This document shows positions 1 to 7,431 of a stretch of DNA of 64,000 bases, one piece after another. The number at the start of each line of letters is the position of its first letter. The first letter of the stretch is position 1. Under the pieces are notes generated by a model. That model made no database searches. It was not told the DNA's origin and saw nothing but the letters and a program-made list of their open reading frames with translations. The translations under genes and the position numbers were made by a program. This stretch comes from Burkholderia sp. Bp8992 (lineage in GTDB: Bacteria; Pseudomonadota; Gammaproteobacteria; Burkholderiales; Burkholderiaceae): assembly GCF_003853705.1 (NCBI RefSeq), contig NZ_QTQI01000015.1, positions 62,001 to 126,000 on the forward strand, written 5' to 3'.

Positions 1-1
1 G

Positions 2-370
2 CTCGTCTACTGGGCAGCCGGCGGCTGGATCGTCGCGCGCCTGACCGATCAGGCCGAGATCCGCGCCGTCGCGCTGCGCTACCTGCCGTGGGCGGCGATC
101 TCGCCGATCGTGTCGGTCTGGGGCTTCCTGCTCGATGGCGTCTTCATCGGCGCCACGCAGACGCAATCGCTGATGCGCGCGATGGTCGTGTCGTTCTCGA
201 TTTTCGTCGCGGCCACGCTCGCGGCCGTCGGCACGTTCGGCAATCACGGCCTCTGGTTCGCGCTGCTGCTGTTCATGGCCGCACGCGGCGCGACACTCGC
301 GCGCTACCTGCCCGGGCTGCTGCGGCGCATCGGCGCCGACGCGCACGCCGCGTCCACCGGCCGCGCGTGA
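2..370 (+). CDS. MATE family efflux transporter, C-terminal fragment (window edge)
   Basis: This is the last ~122 codons of an inner-membrane drug or metabolite:cation antiporter; the 5' part lies outside the window. The frame is open from the first bases and contains the sequence GVFIGATQTQSLMRAM, typical of the late transmembrane helices of DinF-like MATE proteins. It is followed by two hydrophobic segments and a short charged tail ending in TGRA. The assignment as a DinF-type MATE protein rests on similarity remembered from the family. Substrate cannot be inferred. The truncation is due only to the window boundary, not to a mutation that I can see. Confidence 0.75.
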   Translation, partial: LVYWAAGGWIVARLTDQAEIRAVALRYLPWAAISPIVSVWGFLLDGVFIGATQTQSLMRAMVVSFSIFVAATLAAVGTFGNHGLWFALLLFMAARGATLARYLPGLLRRIGADAHAASTGRA

Positions 371-389
371 CGTCGGCCTGGCCGAGCCG

Positions 390-566
390 TCATTGCGTCG
401 GTTTCGGCGGCGGCACGTCGAGCATCGACGGCGGCGTCATGTCGGTCGGCACACCGTGATAGTCGGCCGGATCTTCCGGCGGGTGGCCGCGACGGGCCTG
501 ACGAGGATCGCTGCCGCAGCCGGCGAGGAAGGATGCGGCCAGCACGGCCAGCATGAAACGGGTCAT
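390..566 (-). CDS. small predicted lipoprotein (58 aa)
   Basis: This short reading frame begins MTRFMLAVLAASFLAGCGSD, a signal peptide with a good lipobox (LAGC, lipidated Cys at residue 17). The mature part is only ~42 residues, is rich in Pro and Asp, and ends in a PPPKPTQ tail. A GGAG ribosome-binding site lies 9 bases before the ATG (positions 576-579 on the other strand). It is convergent with the MATE gene. Such very small lipoproteins are common in Burkholderia and their role is unknown. The lipobox plus ribosome-binding site make it a real gene in my view; function cannot be assigned. Confidence 0.7.
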   Translation of the reverse strand: MTRFMLAVLAASFLAGCGSDPRQARRGHPPEDPADYHGVPTDMTPPSMLDVPPPKPTQ

Positions 567-702
567 CGGGTATGGCTCCGGAAAACGGTGCGCCCATCGC
601 GCGCCGGGACCGCGCCGAGTCTAACGGAAATCCGGTTTCAGGGTCGCGCCGCGCATGTCCTACTATGTAGGCATGGCGCGGTGCCGCGGAAAGGAGGCTG
701 CC

Positions 703-873
703 ATGTCGACTGAGGAAATTGCGGGCCTGATCGGCCTGTTCATTGGCCTGATGGTGCTGGTCGCGCTGTCGTACTTCGAGTCGCGCGAATACAAGCGCAG
801 CCACGGCGGCGAAGGGATGATCCACCACTGGATGGCGGAACATCACCTGCTCGACTGGCGGCGCAAGCACTGA
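703..873 (+). CDS. small single-span membrane protein (56 aa)
   Basis: The start was placed at the ATG preceded by a perfect AAGGAGG (691-697, five bases away) instead of at upstream in-frame ATGs. The protein has one hydrophobic segment (about residues 8-25, IAGLIGLFIGLMVLVALSY). It is followed by a charged, His-rich cytoplasmic or periplasmic tail with HHW and EHHLLDW. I do not recognise a family. It stands alone between a lipoprotein gene on the opposite strand and the convergent olsB. Confidence 0.65.
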   Translation: MSTEEIAGLIGLFIGLMVLVALSYFESREYKRSHGGEGMIHHWMAEHHLLDWRRKH

Positions 874-984
874 GCGAGCTACCCCGCAGTCCGGTCCGGA
901 TCGAACCCGGGCCGTCCTGAAACGCGCCATTCCAGTGGCGTGCTCGGAACCGCGTACCGCGGAAATTATCAGGGTCGAATGAAT

Positions 985-1022
985 GAACGCCGTCGCGTGG
1001 AAATGGCCGCGCGACGGCGTTC
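985..1022 (-). terminator. inverted repeat downstream of olsB, probable terminator
   Basis: Perfect 13-base arms (985-997 and 1010-1022, GAACGCCGTCGCG and its complement) flank a 12-base loop about 40 bases after the olsB stop codon. The exit side on the minus strand is T-rich but has no uninterrupted T tract. It lies between two convergent genes, so it could serve both directions. Confidence 0.5.
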
Positions 1023-1064
1023 GCTTGCGCGCACCCGGCACGGGCGCGGCGCGGTTCAGACGGC

Positions 1065-1871
1065 TCAGCCCAGGAAGTGGCGGGCGTAGCGCGCGTTGAT
1101 GTCCGACAGGCGGAACAGCGTCAGGAAATCCGCGCAGTTGAAGTCGGGATCCCAAGCCGGTGCGCCGCAAATCTTCGCGCCGAGACGCAGGTAGCCCTTG
1201 ATCAGCGGCGGCGGCGCGACGACGGTGCCCGTCTGCAGTTCGTCGACCGGCAGTGCCGTGTGCGGGAACGCGCGGTATTCGGGCGCCGTCAGCGACCCGG
1301 CCGACAGCGACTGGTACAGGTTCGCCGCATAGTGACCACCGTCGGCCATCGACACGCTCGCGCAGCCGAGCATCGTCTCGTAGCCGTTCTGCATCATGTA
1401 CGCGCCGAGGCCGCCCCACAGCGCCATGATGACGGCGCCGCTACGGTAGTCGCTGTGCACGCACGAGCGGCCGACCTCCACCATCTTGCCGCGCAGGTGC
1501 GTGAGGCGCGACAGGTCGAATTCGCCTTCGGCGTACAGGCGGCCGACACGCGCCGCCTGATGCGGCGGCAGCACGCGGTACGTGCCGACGACTTTCAGCG
1601 TGTCGAGATCGCGCACCAGCAGGTGGTCGCAGTACGCGTCGAACGGATCGACGTCGAGACCGGACGGGCCGCTGACCTGCGCACCCATCTCTTCGGCGAA
1701 CACGCTGTAGCGCAGGCGCTGGGCTTCGCGCAATTCGTCTTCCGTACGCGCCCATGCGGCGCGCAGGCGATACTCCGATGTGACGGTTTCACTGGCGCGC
1801 GGCAGGTGGCGCCGCGACGTGTCGAGGGGCAGCGAGGCAAAAGGGAGCGTAGGCGTCGGCAGTTCTCGCAT
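1065..1871 (-). CDS. olsB: L-ornithine N-alpha-acyltransferase (ornithine lipid synthesis)
   Basis: OlsB transfers a 3-hydroxyacyl group from acyl carrier protein to the alpha-amino group of ornithine, making lyso-ornithine lipid, the first step to phosphorus-free ornithine lipids of the cell envelope. The 268-residue protein shows the GNAT-like family signature: EAQRLRYSVFAEEMG near residues 48-62, then LVRD...VVGTYRVLPP, then VEVGRSCVHSDYRSG. The start chosen is the ATG at 1871 with an AGGAA site just upstream; an earlier in-frame ATG (1946) lacks one. In several bacteria ornithine lipid rises under phosphate starvation. The Pho genes begin only 2.4 kb away, but I see no Pho box before olsB. 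Confidence 0.9.
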   Translation of the reverse strand: MRELPTPTLPFASLPLDTSRRHLPRASETVTSEYRLRAAWARTEDELREAQRLRYSVFAEEMGAQVSGPSGLDVDPFDAYCDHLLVRDLDTLKVVGTYRVLPPHQAARVGRLYAEGEFDLSRLTHLRGKMVEVGRSCVHSDYRSGAVIMALWGGLGAYMMQNGYETMLGCASVSMADGGHYAANLYQSLSAGSLTAPEYRAFPHTALPVDELQTGTVVAPPPLIKGYLRLGAKICGAPAWDPDFNCADFLTLFRLSDINARYARHFLG

Positions 1872-2041
1872 TAGGCTTTCCTGGTCGTAAGGAATAGGAC
1901 GACATGCCCGCCAATGTAGTAATCGGCCGTGACCGTTATGTGGCACGACTGTGTCCTTTCAATGACGTGTCGCCGAATTGACTTTAGCAGAAAGCTTGCG
2001 AAACCGTATGATCAATCCCTTCAAACCAATTCAGCCGGGCT

Positions 2042-2503
2042 TCACACCAGGTCCGGCGTCAATACCGCCCGCAATACGGCCTGCCGGCTGCCGTCGCGCG
2101 TGCGACTCGCCAGCCACACGATTCCGCCCTTCTTGACGCTCCAGCTGTCGTCGCTGCCCGCGATCAGTTGTGCGGCGACGCTGCCGAGCGTCGGCTGGTG
2201 TCCGACGATCACGACCGTCGGCGCGATGCCTTCCGGCCATCCGGCCGCTTCCAGCACGTCGTCGACGCTGCCGCCCGGCGCGAGTGCATCGACGGTCCGG
2301 TACTGGTCGGTCAGCGCCTCGACCGTCTGCACGGTTCGGGCCGCCGGGCTCGCGAGGATCACGCTGTTCGTCTCGAGCCTGCCGCGCAGCCATTTGGCCA
2401 TCGCCTGCGCGTCCTTGCGACCACGGACGGTCAGCTGGCGCGCGAGATCGCTCGACGCGTAGTCTTCGGCTTCAGCGTGACGCCACAGGATCAGGTTCAT
2501 CAT
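2042..2503 (-). CDS. sixA: phosphohistidine phosphatase SixA
   Basis: SixA is a small histidine phosphatase that removes phosphate from phosphohistidine on relay proteins; in E. coli it acts on HPt domains and the nitrogen PTS. The N-terminus carries the catalytic motif LILWRHAEAE with the essential Arg-His pair. A second conserved His lies in VIVGHQPTLGSV. Length (153 aa) matches the family. The ATG at 2503 follows AAGGAG with a 6-base spacer; an ATG three bases later is an alternative. It stands as a single gene between olsB and the tRNA. Confidence 0.88.
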   Translation of the reverse strand: MMNLILWRHAEAEDYASSDLARQLTVRGRKDAQAMAKWLRGRLETNSVILASPAARTVQTVEALTDQYRTVDALAPGGSVDDVLEAAGWPEGIAPTVVIVGHQPTLGSVAAQLIAGSDDSWSVKKGGIVWLASRTRDGSRQAVLRAVLTPDLV

Positions 2504-2623
2504 GATGTTCTCCTTGCTTCGGCGAGCGGCGCACACCCATGCGCACGGTTACGACCGATTGCCGTGCGAATTGTCGCAAATCGCGGCCGGTTCGCCGCCG
2601 CGGCATTTACCCGCATGTCGTGA

Positions 2624-2653
2624 TTGACCTGATCGGTCATGCACCGATATAAT
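2624..2653 (+). promoter_or_regulatory. sigma-70 promoter of tRNA-Pro
   Basis: TTGACC (2624-2629) and a consensus TATAAT (2648-2653) are separated by 18 bases. The -10 box ends 11 bases before the first base of the tRNA, so the primary transcript would start almost at the tRNA. Confidence 0.8.
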
Positions 2654-2664
2654 CTTTGGTTCGT

Positions 2665-2741
2665 CGGAGCGTAGCGCAGCCTGGTAGCGCATCTGATTTG
2701 GGATCAGAGGGTCGTAGGTTCGAATCCTATCGCTCCGACCA
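2665..2741 (+). tRNA. tRNA-Pro, anticodon UGG
   Basis: A 77-base cloverleaf with encoded CCA. The acceptor stem CGGAGCG pairs with CGCTCCG, followed by the ACCA tail. The anticodon stem TCTGA/TCAGA holds the loop TTTGGGA with TGG at positions 34-36. The T arm is GTAGG-TTCGAAT-CCTAT. It has its own promoter and terminator and is not part of an rRNA operon. Confidence 0.97.
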
Positions 2742-2750
2742 AAGGAATCA

Positions 2751-2785
2751 AGGGGTTACGGTTAAGCACCGTAGCCCCTTTTCCG
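2751..2785 (+). terminator. Rho-independent terminator of tRNA-Pro
   Basis: An 11-base stem (GGGGTTACGGT with ACCGTAGCCCC, one G-T wobble) encloses a TAAGC loop and is followed by TTTT. It begins about ten bases after the tRNA CCA end. Confidence 0.85.
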
Positions 2786-2952
2786 TTTCTGGGCCCATGT
2801 ATCGCCCGCACATGCCCCTGCTCGCGCACTTCAATTCATTGTAGAAATTCATTGGGGCACCGACGCGACAACGCGCGAGACTCTGCCCGCCAACCCGCGC
2901 GCGACACTTCCAGGAACACGCGATAATGCGCGTGAACAACCCGCTCCCGCGC

Positions 2953-3387
2953 ATGAAAAACAACATTCTCAAGACCGCCCTCTGCGCGTCTCTGCTCGCG
3001 CTGGCGACCGCCGGCACCGCGTCGGCCAAGGCGCTCGACGATGCGCTCGACTGCCATTCGACCGGCCACAAGTTCGTCGCGCCGCTGCTCGCCGCCGGCG
3101 ACATCCAGTCGGAGCCCATGCATGTCGAATCGAACTCGGTCAACGCGTTCCGCACGAACCACGCGCTGACGGCGTACGGCTTCGGCGTCTATGTCGTGCT
3201 CGGCTATCAGGCGAACGACCCGATCTTCCGTCCGGGCGACGGCACGCCGATCGGCGACTGGGCCTACGGCGTCGTGGTACGCGGTACGAAGAGCTCGGTG
3301 GAGGAAGCCGTGCGCAAGGCCGGCAGCGACGCGACCGTCAAGCAGGCGTTCCCGTTCCTGACCGCGATCGTCTGCTCGTCGGATTGA
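2953..3387 (+). CDS. small exported protein of unknown function
   Basis: The 144-residue product begins MKNNILKTALCASLLALATAGTASA, a classical signal peptide cut after ASA, so the mature protein is periplasmic or secreted, about 119 residues. I picked the ATG at 2953 because it places the Lys-rich stretch directly before the hydrophobic core. Another in-frame ATG lies 27 bases upstream and neither has a clear ribosome-binding site. The mature part has two Cys residues (DALDCHSTG and AIVCSSD), which could form a disulfide. I recognise no family. Confidence 0.7.
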   Translation: MKNNILKTALCASLLALATAGTASAKALDDALDCHSTGHKFVAPLLAAGDIQSEPMHVESNSVNAFRTNHALTAYGFGVYVVLGYQANDPIFRPGDGTPIGDWAYGVVVRGTKSSVEEAVRKAGSDATVKQAFPFLTAIVCSSD

Positions 3388-3486
3388 ACGGGCCGTCAGG
3401 GCGGTCGCACAGCACGCCCGAGGGCACCCGCAGCCACCTTCCCGCCCGACGGCTTTCGGGCACCGCTACAGCTCGCTATCGACCCG

Positions 3487-5001
3487 TCACGCGCCGGTGT
3501 ACACCACGCGATACGGGATACCGACCTTCTCCCACTCGGCCGCCTCCTGGCTGAGGCTGTAGTCGGTCAACGGATTCTGCTCGACCCATGCGCTCGGCAG
3601 GCGCACTTCATACCCGCCCTTCTTCATCTGCGACACGGAAATGTCGGGCAGCCCCGCATCGGTCCGGCGCCGGCACAGCAGCGCCGCGAGCCGCAGGCAG
3701 AACAGCAGCGGCCACTCGACCTCCCGCGCCTGCGACAGCTTGCCCAGCTTGCCTGCGTGACCGAGCACGAGCGCGGCGAGCCGCGCCTGGTCGGTGCGCG
3801 AGAAACCCGGCATGTCCGCATTGCTCGCGATATAGGCCGAATGCTTGTGATACGCGCTGTGCGAGATCGACAGGCCGATCTCGTGCAACGCGGCCGCCCA
3901 GCCGAGGAACATCCGCCCTTCCTCGCGCGCCTCTTCGTCGTCTTCCTCGAGTTCGTCGTAGAAACGCCCCGCGAGCGCGCCGATCCGCTCGGCCTGCGCA
4001 CGATCGACGCCGTAGCGGCGCGTGAAGCCCTCGACGGTCACCGCGCGCATGTCCTCGTGCTGCGTCCGGCCGAGCAGGTCGTACAGCACGCCGAGGCGCA
4101 GCGCGCCGTCGGTCGTGTCGACGTAATCGACGCCGAGCTCCTCGAACACCGCGAGCATGATCGCCAGGCCGCCCGCGAGCACCGGCACGCGGTCGGGCTT
4201 CAGCGCGATCAGCTTGAGCCGGTTGACGTTCTCCGACTTGATCAGCGCGCGCTTCAGGCGTTCGAGGCCACCGCGCGAAATGCCGTGCGTGATGCCCGGA
4301 TCGTTGAAGCCGTTCGCCTCGACGAGTTCCGCGAGCGCACGCGCGGTGCCGGACGAACCGATCGCCTGGTCCCAGCCGGCCTTCTTGTACTCGCTCGAAA
4401 TGATCTGGATCTCGCGCTTGGCCGCGAGTTCGGCCTGGCGCATCGTGTATTCGTCGACGTTGCCGGCCGGAAAGAACGTGCGACTGTGGCTCACGCAGCC
4501 GATATACAGGCTCTCCATCACGATCGGCGTGTAGTGCGAGCCGATGATGAATTCGGTCGAGCCGCCGCCGATGTCGACGACGAGCCGCTTGCCGGCGCTC
4601 GCCGGCACCGAGTGCGCGGCGCCCGCATAGATCAGCCGCGCTTCTTCGCGGCCCGCGATCACTTCGATCGGGAAACCGAGCGCCGCTTCGGCCTCGCCGA
4701 GAAATTCGCCGGCGTTCTTCGCGACGCGCAGCGTGTTGGTGGCCACCGCGCGCACGTGATCGGGATGGAAATCGCGCAGGCGCTCGCCGAACCGCTTGAG
4801 CGCCTCCCAGCCACGCTCCTGCGACGCACGATCGAGCATCTTGTCGCTCGACAGGCCCGCGGCCAGCCGAACGGGCTCGCGCAGCGCGTCGACGGGATAG
4901 ATCTGGCTGCCCGCCGGCGTTTCCTCGACGCGACCGACGATCAGCCGGAAGCTGTTCGAGCCGAGATCCACGGCAGCCAGCAAGTGGGGAGTTGTAACCA
5001 T
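3487..5001 (-). CDS. ppx: exopolyphosphatase (Ppx/GppA family)
   Basis: Ppx releases orthophosphate from the ends of long-chain polyphosphate. The 504-residue protein has the actin-like ASKHA phosphate-binding loops: DLGSNSFRLIVG at residues 12-23 and DIGGGSTE at 143-150, with conserved acidic residues in REEARLIYAG near 119. A C-terminal HD-like helical domain is present, as in the long Ppx form. It is divergent from ppk, so synthesis and breakdown of polyphosphate share one 280-base control region. The family also contains pppGpp phosphatases (GppA), which cannot be excluded, but the pairing with ppk favours Ppx. Confidence 0.9.
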   Translation of the reverse strand: MVTTPHLLAAVDLGSNSFRLIVGRVEETPAGSQIYPVDALREPVRLAAGLSSDKMLDRASQERGWEALKRFGERLRDFHPDHVRAVATNTLRVAKNAGEFLGEAEAALGFPIEVIAGREEARLIYAGAAHSVPASAGKRLVVDIGGGSTEFIIGSHYTPIVMESLYIGCVSHSRTFFPAGNVDEYTMRQAELAAKREIQIISSEYKKAGWDQAIGSSGTARALAELVEANGFNDPGITHGISRGGLERLKRALIKSENVNRLKLIALKPDRVPVLAGGLAIMLAVFEELGVDYVDTTDGALRLGVLYDLLGRTQHEDMRAVTVEGFTRRYGVDRAQAERIGALAGRFYDELEEDDEEAREEGRMFLGWAAALHEIGLSISHSAYHKHSAYIASNADMPGFSRTDQARLAALVLGHAGKLGKLSQAREVEWPLLFCLRLAALLCRRRTDAGLPDISVSQMKKGGYEVRLPSAWVEQNPLTDYSLSQEAAEWEKVGIPYRVVYTGA

Positions 5002-5199
5002 CAGAAGGGGGCTCCGTGCGCGTTCGCCCGCGGCAGCCGGACCGGCAGCCCAGGGCGATCAATCAAAGGCGACATTTTAAGCGTGGAACGCTTGGCGTTG
5101 CCACGCTTCACGGGCATGCACACTGCTTGATTCCATATAGCCGAAACATTTATGAGACGAAAGGGTTCCAGCGTAGAATTTGCCGATATAAATACAATC

Positions 5200-5217
5200 G
5201 TGTCATCAGCACGTCAT
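5200..5217 (+). promoter_or_regulatory. putative Pho box before ppk
   Basis: Two 7-base half-sites in direct repeat, GTGTCAT (5200-5206) and ACGTCAT (5211-5217), are spaced 11 bases start to start. This is the known PhoB arrangement (consensus CTGTCAT, four bases, CTGTCAC). It lies 63 bases before the ppk start codon and in the ppx/ppk divergent region. The match is good in the TGTCA core but not perfect; regulation of ppk by PhoB is inferred. Confidence 0.6.
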
Positions 5218-5280
5218 CGTACCGTGAGAGTTTCCGAGCGTCCTTTCGAATCATCGCCTGAATCACCCCCTACTCTGCCG

Positions 5281-7344
5281 ATGTCCGTCCGTTACCCGCT
5301 TCTCAATCGTGAACTCGGCATCCTCGGTTTCAACGAGCGCGTGCTGGCCCAGGCGGCCGATCCTCAAGTCCCGTTGCTCGAGCGCCTCCGTTTCATCTGC
5401 ATCACCAGCAGCAACCTCGACGAATTCTTCGAAGTCCGCATGGCCGGCCTTCAGGAGCAGATCCGCGACAACCCCGGCGCGCTGACACCCGACGGCATGT
5501 CGTTACAGCATGCTTACGATCTCGTCGTCGAACGCGCGCAGCGCCTCGTCCATCGACAGTACACGATGCTGCACGAAACCGTGCTGCCCGCGCTCGAGCA
5601 GGAAGGCATCTATTTCCACGCGAGCGACACGTGGAACGACGAGCAGCTCGAATGGGCGCGGCGTTACTTCCTCGACGAACTGCTGCCGGTGCTGACGCCG
5701 ATCGGCCTCGATCCGGCCCACCCGTTCCCGCGCGTCCTGAACAAGAGCCTGAACTTCGTCGTCGAGCTCGAAGGCCGCGACGCGTTCGGCCGCCAGGCCG
5801 TGATGGGCATCGTGCAGGCGCCGCGCGCGCTGCCGCGCGTCGTGCGCATGCCGCACGCGCTGTCGGGTTTCGAACACGGCTTCGTGCTGCTGAGCTCGTT
5901 CATGCAGCGCTTCGTCGGCGAACTCTTCCCGCAGCTCGTCGTGAAGAGCTGCAACCAGTTCCGCATCACGCGCAACAGCGAACTGTTCGTCGACGAAGAC
6001 GAAATCACGAACCTGCGCGTCGCGCTGCAGGGCGAACTGCCCGCACGCCACCTCGGCAACGCGGTGCGCCTCGAAGTGTCGGCCGACACGCCGCTGCACA
6101 TCGTGCGGCGCCTGCTCGAGGAGAGCGAGCTCGGCGACAAGGACTGCTATCGCGTGGCCGGTTCCGTGAACCTCGTGCGCCTGATGCAGATTCCCGATCT
6201 CGTCGACCGCCCCGACCTGAAGTTCGCGCCGTTCACCGCGTCGATTCCGGCCGCGATCACGAACGCGCCGACGATGTTCGACGCGATCGACAACGGCGAC
6301 ATCCTGCTGCACCACCCGTACGAGAGCTTCCAGCCCGTGCTCGAACTGCTGCAGCAGGCCGCGAAGGACCCGAGCGTCGTCGCGATCAAGCAGACGATCT
6401 ACCGCACCGGCACCGATTCGCCGCTGATGGACGCGCTGATGGAAGCCGCGCGCAACGGCAAGGAAGTGACCGTCGTCGTCGAGCTGCTCGCGCGCTTCGA
6501 CGAGGAAACCAACATCAACTGGGCGTCGCAGCTCGAGGCCGTCGGCGCGCATGTCGTGTACGGCGTGGTCGGCCACAAGTGCCACGCGAAGATGATGCTG
6601 ATCGTGCGGCGCGTCGTGCAGGCCGGCAAGGCGTCACTGCGCCGCTACGTGCACCTCGGCACCGGCAACTACCACCCGCGCACGGCACGCCTCTACACCG
6701 ACTTCGGGTTGATGACGGCCGACCAGAAGATCTGCGAGGACGTCCATCACGTGTTCCAGCAACTGACGGGGATCGGCGGCGAACTGACGCTGCACGAGCT
6801 GTGGCAGTCGCCGTTCACGCTGCATCCGCGCATCATCGATTCGATCCGTGCGGAGATCGACAATGCGCAGGCCGGCAAGCGCGCGCGCATCGTCGCGAAA
6901 ATGAACGCGCTGCTGGAGCCGTCGGTGATCGCCGCGCTGTACGAAGCGTCGCAGGCCGGCGTCAAGGTCGACCTGATCGTGCGCGGCGTCTGTGCGCTGA
7001 AGCCCGGCGTGCCGGGGCTGTCGGAAAACATCACGGTGCGCTCGATCGTCGGCCGCTTCCTCGAGCACCACCGGATCTACTACTTCCATGCGGACGGCGC
7101 CGAGGACGTCTATCTGTCGAGCGCCGACTGGATGGACCGCAACCTGTTCCGCCGCGTCGAAGTCGCGTTCCCGATTCGCGAGCGCAAGCTCAAGCGGCGC
7201 GTGATCGCCGAAGGCCTGTCGGTGTGTCTCGGCGACAACCAGTCCGCGTGGCAGATGCAAAGCGACGGTCACTACCGCCGCCGCCGCGCCGGCAAGACGA
7301 TCCGCAACGCGCAACTCGGGCTGCTCGCGAAGTTCTGCTCGTGA
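5281..7344 (+). CDS. ppk: polyphosphate kinase 1
   Basis: PPK1 reversibly polymerises the gamma-phosphate of ATP into polyphosphate at the inner membrane. The 687-residue protein has the N-terminal domain start LLNRELGILGFNERVLAQA with SSNLDEFFEVR. The catalytic phospholipase-D-like part follows, with IYRTGTDSPLMDAL and the autophosphorylated-His region YVHLGTGNYHPRTARLYTDFG. The start at 5281 matches family length (about 690 aa). An upstream in-frame ATG would add 43 atypical residues that overlap the Pho box. Together with ppx and the pst/pho operon it forms a phosphate storage and sensing neighbourhood. Confidence 0.95.
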   Translation: MSVRYPLLNRELGILGFNERVLAQAADPQVPLLERLRFICITSSNLDEFFEVRMAGLQEQIRDNPGALTPDGMSLQHAYDLVVERAQRLVHRQYTMLHETVLPALEQEGIYFHASDTWNDEQLEWARRYFLDELLPVLTPIGLDPAHPFPRVLNKSLNFVVELEGRDAFGRQAVMGIVQAPRALPRVVRMPHALSGFEHGFVLLSSFMQRFVGELFPQLVVKSCNQFRITRNSELFVDEDEITNLRVALQGELPARHLGNAVRLEVSADTPLHIVRRLLEESELGDKDCYRVAGSVNLVRLMQIPDLVDRPDLKFAPFTASIPAAITNAPTMFDAIDNGDILLHHPYESFQPVLELLQQAAKDPSVVAIKQTIYRTGTDSPLMDALMEAARNGKEVTVVVELLARFDEETNINWASQLEAVGAHVVYGVVGHKCHAKMMLIVRRVVQAGKASLRRYVHLGTGNYHPRTARLYTDFGLMTADQKICEDVHHVFQQLTGIGGELTLHELWQSPFTLHPRIIDSIRAEIDNAQAGKRARIVAKMNALLEPSVIAALYEASQAGVKVDLIVRGVCALKPGVPGLSENITVRSIVGRFLEHHRIYYFHADGAEDVYLSSADWMDRNLFRRVEVAFPIRERKLKRRVIAEGLSVCLGDNQSAWQMQSDGHYRRRRAGKTIRNAQLGLLAKFCS

Positions 7345-7383
7345 GCCGTCGGCGCGATGCGGGTCGCGCGCCGCATCGCCATG

Positions 7384-7412
7384 AAAAAAGCAGCCCGCGG
7401 GCTGCTTTTTTT
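7384..7412. terminator. bidirectional Rho-independent terminator between ppk and phoR
   Basis: A 16-base perfect palindrome (7390-7405, GCAGCCCGCGGGCTGC) is preceded by six A and followed by seven T. It can therefore end both ppk (+) and the pst-pho operon (-), which converge here. Confidence 0.9.
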
Positions 7413-7431
7413 ACGCCGGAACGCGACGCGA

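Noticed and set aside
2656-2844. Open frame over tRNA-Pro and its terminator
   Set aside because: It is the tRNA gene read as protein; the region is an RNA gene with promoter and terminator.
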